Origin: Thermodesulfobacteriota bacterium
GTDB lineage: Bacteria; Desulfobacterota; SM23-61
Length of the DNA: 5,109 bases
NCBI GenBank assembly: GCA_030018715.1
Contig: JASEHN010000260.1
Coordinates: 1-5,109, forward strand
Direction: 5' to 3'
Each line of letters starts with the position of its first letter. Within the stretch, counting starts at the first letter, position 1. Of this stretch, positions 1 through 5,109 are shown in pieces. Made by a program: the position numbers and the translations under genes. The notes under the pieces were generated by a model. It was given only the letters and a program-made list of their open reading frames with translations. It did no database searches and had not been told where the DNA came from.

Positions 1-197
1 TTTTGAAAAATATTTGTAGTATACTTTATATATTTTTCAACCTTTGTCAAGGAAATTTTTTGAAAAAAATCACCCTTTTTATACTGTCTGAATTGCAGAC
101 CTAAGCCCATTTTAATTTGACTAAAAATTTCATTCCAATTATATTAAAAAAAGCTTTAGGTTCCTGGGCAAGAAAGCAAGGAGAAGGATATTTTAAC
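1..197 (+). promoter_or_regulatory. AT-rich leader and candidate promoter region of the SNF2-SWIM operon
   Basis: This stretch is much more AT-rich than the gene that follows. It contains promoter-like elements. One is TTGAAA at 3-8 with TTATAT at 26-31 (17 nt spacing). A second is TATACT at 80-85, which has only a weak T-rich -35 region; a TTGAAA at 60-65 lies just 14 nt away. The block TTTTGAAAAA occurs twice (near 1-10 and 58-67), so the two candidate -35 regions look alike. No operator palindrome or riboswitch was recognised. An open frame from a TTG at 117 runs into the SNF2 gene, but that TTG has no Shine-Dalgarno sequence. The region is therefore read as untranslated leader. Which promoter is used cannot be decided by eye. 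Confidence 0.35.
178..188 (+). promoter_or_regulatory. Ribosome binding site that sets the SNF2 gene start
   Basis: The purine-rich run AAGGAGAAGGA lies 9 nt before the ATG at 198; its second core (AAGG, 184-187) is 10 nt from it. This supports ATG 198 over the upstream in-frame TTG at 117, which has no comparable site. The protein then begins MIVLHAG and continues to LLWGE, which matches the usual N-terminus of this SNF2 subfamily. Confidence 0.65.
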
Positions 198-3100
198 ATG
201 ATTGTTTTACATGCCGGAGTTTTTGGGGGAGATTTTCTTCTTTGGGGTGAAATTCCTCTGACACCTGAGACTCCTCCAAAACCGAAGCGTAAGCGAAAAG
301 GTGTTTTGGGGACCCCTGCTGTTTTTGGGGAACCTCTTCCCTATGATGCTGGAGTAGAAGGACTATCCACCGCTCTTACAGCGGCTGGGTTTAATTTCCC
401 GGTCAATAAGCGATCTACCGAATCCATAATCATCTGGCTGCCAACAGTTGGGTCCAAACCGATCCCTTCCAGTCCATTGATTGCTGAACATTCAGAGCCC
501 ACGGATAAAGCTACCCTCACTCCCTGGATGGTGACCGCCCTCCCTCTTTCCAGCGAAAAGACAGTGGAATTCCTCTGCGCTTGTGTGGGTAAACAAACTT
601 TGGCATCTGGGGTCATCGTAGGTAAAGACCTTGGTTTTTGGGTGCAGGCTATGCGCTTCGCCGGGGCCCTCGTGGCCCGGCAGCAGTTCCTTCCCGGAAT
701 TACTGAAGAGAAAGGAACCTCTTCAGCCGGCTGGAAACCGTTGATTTACGGGCCTGACGCTGACCGTCTGGCCAGCCTTGCCCAAGCGATGCCGGCAGTC
801 TCACGGGCGATAGTTCGCCTGGAAGGGAAAAAAAGCATATCCTCGGACAAACCCCCAGAACCATCTTCAGCATCTGCGCTCACCCATTTTATCGATAACA
901 TAGTCGATTCTCTCGTCCGCCCTACGAATTTTGCAATGAACAAGAGCGGTTCAGGGAAGACTCAGGCCTCCTTCGCCAGCCTTCATGACCAGTGGTTGCA
1001 CGCCTTGCGCTCTTGGCCAGGTATTATGTTGGGCGATCCAGTGGAGCTGGCTCGGTTTGTAGCCCAGGTAAAAGAGTGGCAACGTCCCGTAACCACTTCG
1101 ACCGCTACACCCTTCCGGCTATACTTCCGCCTTGAAGAACCCAATGGGAAAGGGGAGATTACCGAGATAACCAGGGAGGCGCAAGATTCCTGGTATGTCC
1201 GGTACCTGCTGCAGGCCGCTCACGATCCCAGCCTGCTTATACCTGCGCAAGAAGCATGGAAGTTAAAAGACGGGGCAAGGAAAAGAGGAAAGGATGGCTT
1301 GTCTCTGCTCCAGGCTGGGGGCAAAGTCCGTGAATACCTGCTGTTGTCCCTCGGTCAGGCTGCGGGGATCTGCCCGCGAATCGAGGCCAGCCTGGCTAAA
1401 TCCAAACCGGAGGGTTATAAACTCGACGACGCCGCTGCCCATGAATTTCTTACCCAGAAGGCGCTTGCTCTGGAACAAGCCGGCTTTGGCGTAATGCTGC
1501 CGGCTTGGTGGACAGGCAAGGGAACAAAGGTTCGCCTGACGGCCCGGGCCAATGTGCCGGCCCCGAAGATGCAAGGCGGCAGCGGACTTGCCCTCGAGGA
1601 AATCGTGCATTTTGATTGGGAAGTAGCCCTGGGGGGCGAGAAGCTTACCCTGGAGGAGCTCCAGGCCCTGGCCAGACTCAAAGCTCCCCTCATCAGGCTA
1701 CGTGGGCAGTGGGTCCAGGTAAACGCCGCGGAGATCGAAGCAGCGCTGGCCTTGTGGCGGAAGAAAGGCACGGGCCAGGCAACTGTCCGCGAAATTGTCC
1801 GGATGGCCTTAGGAGCGGGAAAAATTCCCGGCGATATTCCGCTCACAGGGATCACGGCGGCAGGATGGATTTCCGATCTTCTGGCCGAATTAGAGGGGCG
1901 TACTCCCTTCCAGGAATTACCCGTGCCCTTGGGGTTTCGAGGCGTCTTACGCCCCTATCAAGTTCGGGGCTATTCCTGGCTGGCCTTTTTGCGGCAGTGG
2001 GGCCTGGGAGCATGCCTGGCCGATGATATGGGTCTGGGCAAAACCATCCAGATGCTGACGCTCATCCAAAAGGAATGGCAGATGGACGGCCAAAGGCCGG
2101 TGCTTCTGATCTGCCCCACATCCGTGGTCAGCAACTGGCAGAAGGAAGCAGCCCGCTTCACGCCTGACTTGCCGGTCATGGTACATCACGGCATAGCCAG
2201 GATGAGAGGGGAAGATTTCAGGGGAAAGGCCATGAAGCACGCCATGGTCATCTCCAGCTATGCCTTGCTACACCGGGACCTGGAAGTTCTGAAGGAGGTT
2301 CCCTGGTCGGGAGTGGCGCTCGACGAGGCCCAGAACATCAAAAACCCGGAAACCAAGCAGGCCAGGGCTGCCCGGGCATTCAAGGCCGATTATCGCATCG
2401 CCCTCACCGGCACACCGGTGGAGAATAATGTCGGGGACCTATGGTCAATTCTGGAATTCCTCAACCCCGGATTTCTTGGTTCCCAGGCTGAATTCAAGAG
2501 ATCTTTCTTTGTTCCTATCCAGGCTGGCCGAGACCCGGAGGCCATGGAGAAGTTAAAGCGACTAACCGGGCCGTTCATCCTTCGCCGGCTTAAAACGGAC
2601 AAATCCATCATCGCCGATCTCCCCGAGAAGATGGAAATGAAAGTCTTCTGCCCGTTGATGAAAGAGCAGGCGTCCCTTTATGAAGCAGTGGTGAAAGAGA
2701 CCATGAAAGCGCTCGATGCGGCCGAGGGCATGAAGCGTAAAGGCCTCGTTCTGGCGACCCTCTCTAAACTCAAGCAGGTCTGCAACCATCCGGCCCAGTT
2801 TCTGGGGGACAATTCACCCCTTCCGGGGAGATCGGGGAAACTGGCCCGCTTGACCGAAATGGTGGAGGAAATGATCGCCGTGGGCGACCGGGCCCTGGTT
2901 TTTTCCCAGTTTGCCGCGATGGGTGAAATCCTTAAGCGGCATCTGCAGGAGACTTTCGGCCGGGAAGCGCTCTTTTTACACGGGGCAGTTCCCAGGAGCC
3001 ATCGAGACCGCATGGTCGAACGCTTCCAGAGTGAAGAGGATGGCTTGAATATATTCATCCTTTCCCTCAAAGCCGGGGGCACGGGCCTGAACCTGACCCG

Positions 3101-3374
3101 GGCCAGCCATGTGTTTCACTTTGACCGCTGGTGGAATCCCGCTGTGGAAGATCAAGCGACCGACCGGGCCTTCCGCATCGGGCAGACCAAGAATGTCCAG
3201 GTGCACAAGTTCATCTGTGCGGGCACTCTGGAAGAAAAAATCGATGAGATGATCGAGCGAAAAAAAGGGATCGCGGAAAAAGTGGTCGGGACGGGCGAAG
3301 GCTGGCTGACCGAGCTTTCCACCGCCGAACTCAAAGACCTTTTCACCCTGAGAAGGGAAGCCATAGGAGAATAG
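198..3374 (+). CDS. SNF2/SWI2-family DNA-dependent ATPase (DEAD/DEAH-box helicase superfamily 2)
   Basis: This 1058-residue protein is a Swi2/Snf2-type ATPase, expected to use ATP to translocate on double-stranded DNA and remodel or displace bound proteins in the cytoplasm. It has no signal peptide or membrane segment. Residues 1 to about 560 form the SNF2-associated N-terminal region. The part from about 429 (GFGVMLPAWW) to 525 (LIRLRGQWVQV within it) looks like the SNF2 helicase-associated domain PF12419 (DUF3670). A basic patch, KPKRKRK, sits at 28-34. The SNF2_N ATPase lobe follows: LRPYQ 584-588, Walker A DDMGLGKT 609-616 (Lys615), DEAQ box 709-712, LTGTP 736-740. The Helicase_C lobe has LVFSQF 900-905, SLKAGGTGLNL 956-966 and DQATDRAFRIGQ 985-996 with the arginine finger. 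All motifs are intact, so the enzyme should be active. The ATG at 198 is chosen for its ribosome binding site and for the family N-terminus; a TTG start at 117 would add 27 residues. The next gene starts one base after the stop. The family call is very secure; the biological role is not. Confidence 0.96.
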   Translation: MIVLHAGVFGGDFLLWGEIPLTPETPPKPKRKRKGVLGTPAVFGEPLPYDAGVEGLSTALTAAGFNFPVNKRSTESIIIWLPTVGSKPIPSSPLIAEHSEPTDKATLTPWMVTALPLSSEKTVEFLCACVGKQTLASGVIVGKDLGFWVQAMRFAGALVARQQFLPGITEEKGTSSAGWKPLIYGPDADRLASLAQAMPAVSRAIVRLEGKKSISSDKPPEPSSASALTHFIDNIVDSLVRPTNFAMNKSGSGKTQASFASLHDQWLHALRSWPGIMLGDPVELARFVAQVKEWQRPVTTSTATPFRLYFRLEEPNGKGEITEITREAQDSWYVRYLLQAAHDPSLLIPAQEAWKLKDGARKRGKDGLSLLQAGGKVREYLLLSLGQAAGICPRIEASLAKSKPEGYKLDDAAAHEFLTQKALALEQAGFGVMLPAWWTGKGTKVRLTARANVPAPKMQGGSGLALEEIVHFDWEVALGGEKLTLEELQALARLKAPLIRLRGQWVQVNAAEIEAALALWRKKGTGQATVREIVRMALGAGKIPGDIPLTGITAAGWISDLLAELEGRTPFQELPVPLGFRGVLRPYQVRGYSWLAFLRQWGLGACLADDMGLGKTIQMLTLIQKEWQMDGQRPVLLICPTSVVSNWQKEAARFTPDLPVMVHHGIARMRGEDFRGKAMKHAMVISSYALLHRDLEVLKEVPWSGVALDEAQNIKNPETKQARAARAFKADYRIALTGTPVENNVGDLWSILEFLNPGFLGSQAEFKRSFFVPIQAGRDPEAMEKLKRLTGPFILRRLKTDKSIIADLPEKMEMKVFCPLMKEQASLYEAVVKETMKALDAAEGMKRKGLVLATLSKLKQVCNHPAQFLGDNSPLPGRSGKLARLTEMVEEMIAVGDRALVFSQFAAMGEILKRHLQETFGREALFLHGAVPRSHRDRMVERFQSEEDGLNIFILSLKAGGTGLNLTRASHVFHFDRWWNPAVEDQATDRAFRIGQTKNVQVHKFICAGTLEEKIDEMIERKKGIAEKVVGTGEGWLTELSTAELKDLFTLRREAIGE

Positions 3375-3375
3375 C

Positions 3376-4290
3376 ATGGGCCGCTGGGGTTATTTCGGTT
3401 TTTTTGCGCCATCCATTCCCCGTAAAACCAAAGGAGGCATCAAAGCCCAGTCCCAAAGGGGAACTTTCGGGGAAAGCTGGTGGGCCAAACGCTGGATTGC
3501 CGTGCTGGAGAGCTTCAACATTGGAGCGCGGTTAGGCCGGGGCCGTTCTTATGCCCGCAGCGGCCAGGTTCTTTCCGTTGAGATCGAAAAGGGCCAAGTA
3601 AAAGCAAAAGTTCAGGGATCCCGACCCAAACCGTATGAGGTCTCGATCCATATCAAGGCAATTACCCCTTCCGACTGGCAAAAGCTGGCCAGAGCGTTGT
3701 CTCGTCAGGCAATCTTTACAGCGAAACTCTTAGGCGGAGAGATGCCGAAGGACATAGAGGAGATTTTTAAAGATGCAGGTTTGTCGGTTTTCCCCGAGAA
3801 ATTGAAGGATCTACAGACGAACTGCTCTTGCCCGGACTGGTCCAACCCTTGCAAGCACATTGCCGCTGTCTATTACCTTCTGGGCGAAGAGTTCGACCGT
3901 GACCCATTCTTGATCTTCAAACTCCGCGGGATGGCCCGCGATGAGCTGCTCAAGATTTTGAGCCTGCCTGCCAAAAAAAATACCAAAGAGAAAGTCCGGC
4001 CCAAGCCATCCCCCTCCCGGGAGCAAGGAGAAATGGGCCTGCCCTCTGAGCCGCTGACTTCGGAGGCCGCTAACTTTTGGAATGGCGGAAGTTTACCTGA
4101 GGATTTCTTGGGTGAGGTGCAAATCCCTCCGGTTTCGGCAGCTCTGGTTAGAAGACTGGGGAAATTCCCCTTCTGGCGGGGGGAAGAGTTTTTATTAGAA
4201 GCGATCAAGCCGATTTACTCCAGCGCAGCCACCCAGGGGATGGAGGTATTTCTCGGCGAAAAAAATAGCCCGGAGCCTCCTCAAAAGTAG
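3376..4290 (+). CDS. SWIM zinc-finger protein, partner of the SNF2 ATPase
   Basis: This 304-residue soluble protein carries a SWIM zinc finger of pattern CxCx6CxH, with Cys150, Cys152, Cys159 and His161 (CSCPDWSNPCKH), followed by the usual IAAVYYLL helix. SWIM fingers bind zinc and are proposed to contact DNA or protein. The N-terminal part (about 1-120) starts GRWGYFGFF and contains FGESWWAKRWI, GRSYARSGQV and KVQGSRPKPYEV, all characteristic of bacterial SWIM proteins encoded beside SNF2 ATPases. The middle (about 200-225) is a charged, Lys/Pro/Ser-rich linker. The C-terminal block with LVRRLGKFPFW also recurs in this family. The start ATG is one base after the SNF2 stop codon, with AGGAG (3365-3369) six bases upstream and lying inside the end of the SNF2 gene, so translation is probably coupled. 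The pair resembles B. subtilis YwqA/YwqB. Likely role (inference): a DNA- or protein-targeting subunit for the ATPase. No catalytic motif is visible. Confidence 0.93.
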   Translation: MGRWGYFGFFAPSIPRKTKGGIKAQSQRGTFGESWWAKRWIAVLESFNIGARLGRGRSYARSGQVLSVEIEKGQVKAKVQGSRPKPYEVSIHIKAITPSDWQKLARALSRQAIFTAKLLGGEMPKDIEEIFKDAGLSVFPEKLKDLQTNCSCPDWSNPCKHIAAVYYLLGEEFDRDPFLIFKLRGMARDELLKILSLPAKKNTKEKVRPKPSPSREQGEMGLPSEPLTSEAANFWNGGSLPEDFLGEVQIPPVSAALVRRLGKFPFWRGEEFLLEAIKPIYSSAATQGMEVFLGEKNSPEPPQK

Positions 4291-4393
4291 TTCGGTGAAG
4301 AAGATGAAATATACTGGGGCGGGGGCGGAGATTGGGCGTTATTTGGGGGTTATGACATCGGCAGTGGAAAAAGGAGCAAGTAAAATGCCAAGC

Positions 4394-4410
4394 ACGTTCT
4401 GCACGAACGT
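4394..4410. repeat. Perfect small hairpin
   Basis: ACGTTC (4394-4399) is perfectly complementary to GAACGT (4405-4410) across the five-base loop TGCAC. No U-run follows, so it is not an intrinsic terminator. The C-rich tandem CGTCCC motif directly follows. It may be part of a REP-like dispersed repeat or of a recombination-site remnant; neither can be shown from one copy. Confidence 0.45.
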
Positions 4411-4426
4411 CCCCGTCCCCCGTGGA

Positions 4427-4464
4427 GCGACCTCAATTCTTAATCCAAATAATTGGAGCGTCGC
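4427..4464. repeat. Bulged stem-loop next to the left inverted repeat
   Basis: The left arm GCGACCTCAATT (4427-4438) pairs with AATT-G-GAG-C-GTCGC (4451-4464), leaving a 12-base loop. The stem has 12 base pairs with two single unpaired bases, both in the right arm (G4455 and C4459). There is no following T-run, so a terminator is unlikely. Stems with a few extrahelical bases on one strand are typical of folded integron attC sites, and the GTTATGT box lies only 10 nt beyond the stem. However, the left flank does not contain the matching ACATAAC box, so a complete attC is not present. The call as a structured element is reasonable; its function is unknown. Confidence 0.45.
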
Positions 4465-4474
4465 AAAGCCTGGT

Positions 4475-4497
4475 GTTATGTGGAGTGGGGTGCGTGA
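4475..4497 (+). repeat. Left inverted repeat flanking the toxin-antitoxin pair
   Basis: This 23 nt sequence reads GTTATGTG, then GAG, then TGGGGTGCGTGA. The reverse complement of 5069-5092 reads GTTATGTG, then ATAA, then TGGGGTGCGTGA. Twenty bases are therefore identical in inverted orientation, around a three- or four-base variable centre. It lies nine bases beyond the stop codon of the antitoxin gene. Confidence 0.8.
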
Positions 4498-4506
4498 TTA
4501 TTTTCT

Positions 4507-4734
4507 TTAAGCAAAATTGACAACTGGAACTGAGCGATTAACTGCAAAACTTTTTTTGTGCAACTTAATGCGCTCAATTTCATGAAGTGTTTCTGCCTCA
4601 AGATAACTTTCTCCGCAGTGTGGGCATGTAATAACAGGGACATTTTCTATGACCAATATGTCCCTGCCCTTACCGTAAGTCCTAGCAACCCTGCGGATAC
4701 GGGCACCCTGTTTCCCGCAATTATCACAAATCAT
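4507..4734 (-). CDS. YgiT/MqsA-type zinc-finger antitoxin
   Basis: This 75-residue protein has the YgiT-type zinc-binding layout: CxxC at Cys3/Cys6 and CPHC at Cys37/Cys40, followed by GESYLEAETLHEIERIKLH, a helix typical of this family. The family is known as antitoxins that neutralise a toxin encoded beside them. Full-length MqsA has an added C-terminal helix-turn-helix; this protein ends after the zinc domain and a short tail (VPVVNFA), so it should not bind DNA in that way. The ATG at 4734 is chosen because GAGGGAG (4739-4745) lies just upstream. An in-frame ATG at 4770 overlaps the toxin stop and would add 12 residues, but has no ribosome binding site. It lies 25 bases after the toxin gene on the same strand and is surely co-transcribed with it. 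Family assignment is strong; antitoxin function is inferred from family and context. Confidence 0.88.
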   Translation of the reverse strand: MICDNCGKQGARIRRVARTYGKGRDILVIENVPVITCPHCGESYLEAETLHEIERIKLHKKSFAVNRSVPVVNFA

Positions 4735-4759
4735 TTCTCTCCCTCTTGCGATAGAAATA

Positions 4760-5041
4760 TTATGGTACATATACTGTAATAATAACCAACTTGCCTGTTG
4801 GACTCAATTTGGCTACAACTTCAACTTCACCGCCGGAAAGAGATTGTCCATTTATTCGATATTTCCACTCGGCAGTTACTTTGTCCTTCTGTCTTTCCAA
4901 AATCTTTCCGGTAAGAATACAACCTTCAACATCAAAGATGGACAGATCATCATCGTTCATCTCCTCTTCAGCGTGGATTGACATTATGTATTCCCGCCTG
5001 CGTATCTTGTCTCGCATCTCTTTCAAAATGCGGTCGAACAT
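4760..5041 (-). CDS. DUF4258 domain protein, putative toxin of the toxin-antitoxin pair
   Basis: This 93-residue protein matches the DUF4258 (PF14076) pattern: a basic N-terminal helix, then SIHAEEEM (His23), DDLS (31-34), a DVEGCILTGKILE segment (37-49), and a strand-rich C-terminal half with YRI (61-63) and VVAKLSPTGKLVIITVY (75-91). Proteins of this family often sit next to YgiT-type zinc-finger genes and are thought to be toxins with a RelE/MqsR-like fold and probable RNase activity; that activity is not shown here. His23 is a plausible functional residue (inference). The start ATG is supported by GAGGGG (5048-5053) six bases upstream. No signal peptide or membrane segment is seen. The toxin-first order is like mqsRA and unlike most type II systems. 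The protein is full length, with no frameshift. Confidence 0.85.
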   Translation of the reverse strand: MFDRILKEMRDKIRRREYIMSIHAEEEMNDDDLSIFDVEGCILTGKILERQKDKVTAEWKYRINGQSLSGGEVEVVAKLSPTGKLVIITVYVP

Positions 5042-5092
5042 CTATATCCCCTCATTGTTTTTATGTCCTCACGCACCCCATTATCACATAAC
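5042..5092 (-). promoter_or_regulatory. Candidate promoter and leader of the toxin-antitoxin operon
   Basis: Reading the minus strand toward the toxin gene, an extended -10-like element TGTGATAAT (GATAAT at 5080-5085) falls within the right inverted repeat, about 38 bases before the start codon. A second AT-rich candidate, CATAAA, lies nearer the gene (about 5061-5066). No good -35 is visible; the upstream sequence is GC-rich, so an extended -10 promoter or an operator-controlled one is possible. The ribosome binding site GAGGGG (5048-5053) is clear. The assignment of the -10 is tentative. Confidence 0.35.
5069..5092 (-). repeat. Right inverted repeat flanking the toxin-antitoxin pair
   Basis: This 24 nt copy is the inverted partner of 4475-4497; on the minus strand it reads GTTATGTG, ATAA, TGGGGTGCGTGA. 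It lies 27 bases upstream of the toxin start codon. Directly outside it is the palindrome GGGCGCCC (5094-5101), close to the window end. Whether this continues into a larger stem-loop comparable to the one beside the left copy cannot be seen. Confidence 0.8.
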
Positions 5093-5109
5093 GGGGCGCC
5101 CGGGTTCCC

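Larger units (their letters stand above)
4291..4474. other. Non-coding junction between the SWIM gene and the toxin-antitoxin unit
   Basis: No convincing gene is seen here. The first 90 bases after the SWIM stop are G-rich (GGGGCGGGGGCGGAG near 4316-4330) and show no clear intrinsic terminator. From about 4390 the character changes: a perfect hairpin, a C-rich tandem motif (CGTCCC at 4408-4413 and 4414-4419) and a bulged stem-loop follow in quick succession, up to the left inverted repeat. Clustered secondary structure of this kind suits a repeat or recombination-site remnant better than a coding region. Confidence 0.5.
4475..5092 (-). mobile_element. Putative cassette-like or MITE-like toxin-antitoxin unit bounded by inverted repeats
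   Basis: The two inverted repeats form the edges of a 618 bp segment that contains exactly one toxin-antitoxin pair and almost nothing else. The segment looks more AT-rich than the upstream SNF2 gene. No transposase or integrase is encoded inside. I see no target-site duplication: outer flanks are AAAGCCTGGT on the left and GGGGCGCCCG on the right. The outermost boxes (GTTATGT on the left, ACATAAC on the right) match the form of integron core sites (GTTRRRY and its complement) loosely, with one mismatch. Mobility is inferred from this architecture only. Confidence 0.4.

Noticed and set aside
1415..1855. A 146-residue minus-strand open frame and several similar ones opposite the SNF2 gene.
   Set aside because: They lie fully inside a gene with intact, well-conserved protein motifs, lack ribosome binding sites and show no recognisable domain. 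They are shadows of the coding strand.
4427..4464. The bulged stem-loop as an intrinsic terminator for the SNF2-SWIM operon.
   Set aside because: It lies about 140 bases past the SWIM stop, has a long loop and two bulges, and is not followed by a run of T residues on either strand.
4295..4510. A 71-residue + strand open frame starting at GTG 4295.
   Set aside because: The GTG has no ribosome binding site, the product resembles no family I recognise, and its second half is made of hairpins and the inverted repeat. Only the shorter ATG 4385 version has a plausible start, and it is listed as a low-interest finding rather than a gene.
4558..4779. A 73-residue + strand open frame opposite the antitoxin gene.
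   Set aside because: It is antisense to a protein with clear zinc-finger motifs and a good ribosome binding site, and it has no family features of its own.
4475..5092. A conventional insertion sequence with target-site duplication.
   Set aside because: No transposase is encoded between the repeats and no matching direct repeat is seen in the immediate outer flanks.
4291..5109. A CRISPR array or tRNA gene in the structured right part of the window.
   Set aside because: There is only one inverted pair of repeats, no regularly spaced direct repeats with unique spacers, and no cloverleaf or CCA-type end could be traced.

Overview
The window holds two complete two-gene modules that face each other, with a short repeat-rich junction between them. 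Gene structure, ribosome binding sites and gene families are bacterial. The host cannot be named from this sequence alone. The moderately GC-rich genes and AT-rich spacers would suit an environmental anaerobe such as a Desulfobacterota-like lineage, but that is only an impression.

Left module (+ strand, 198-4290). An AT-rich leader (1-197) precedes a 1058-residue SNF2/SWI2-type DNA-dependent ATPase. It has an N-terminal SNF2-associated region and a complete set of helicase motifs. One base after its stop codon, a 304-residue SWIM zinc-finger protein begins. The tight coupling implies co-transcription and a shared job. The pair resembles the Bacillus subtilis YwqA/YwqB type of SNF2 + SWIM couple, whose role is poorly known. 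Remodelling of protein-DNA complexes is the likely activity.

Junction (4291-4506). I see no convincing gene here. The stretch contains a perfect small hairpin (4394-4410), a C-rich tandem motif (CGTCCC twice, 4408-4419) and a larger stem-loop with two single-base bulges (4427-4464). It then reaches one copy of a 23-24 nt repeat whose inverted partner lies at 5069-5092.

Right module (- strand, 5041-4507). A DUF4258-type putative toxin gene is followed by a 75-residue YgiT/MqsA-type zinc-finger antitoxin, so the order is toxin first. The two inverted repeats bracket this pair almost exactly, giving a unit of about 618 bp. The repeat edges begin GTTATGT and end ACATAAC, which resembles the outer boxes of integron cassette recombination sites. 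The unit therefore looks like a compact mobile or cassette-like toxin-antitoxin insertion downstream of the SNF2/SWIM operon. This is the most interesting feature of the window, but complete attC sites are not demonstrated and the right flank is cut off by the window end.
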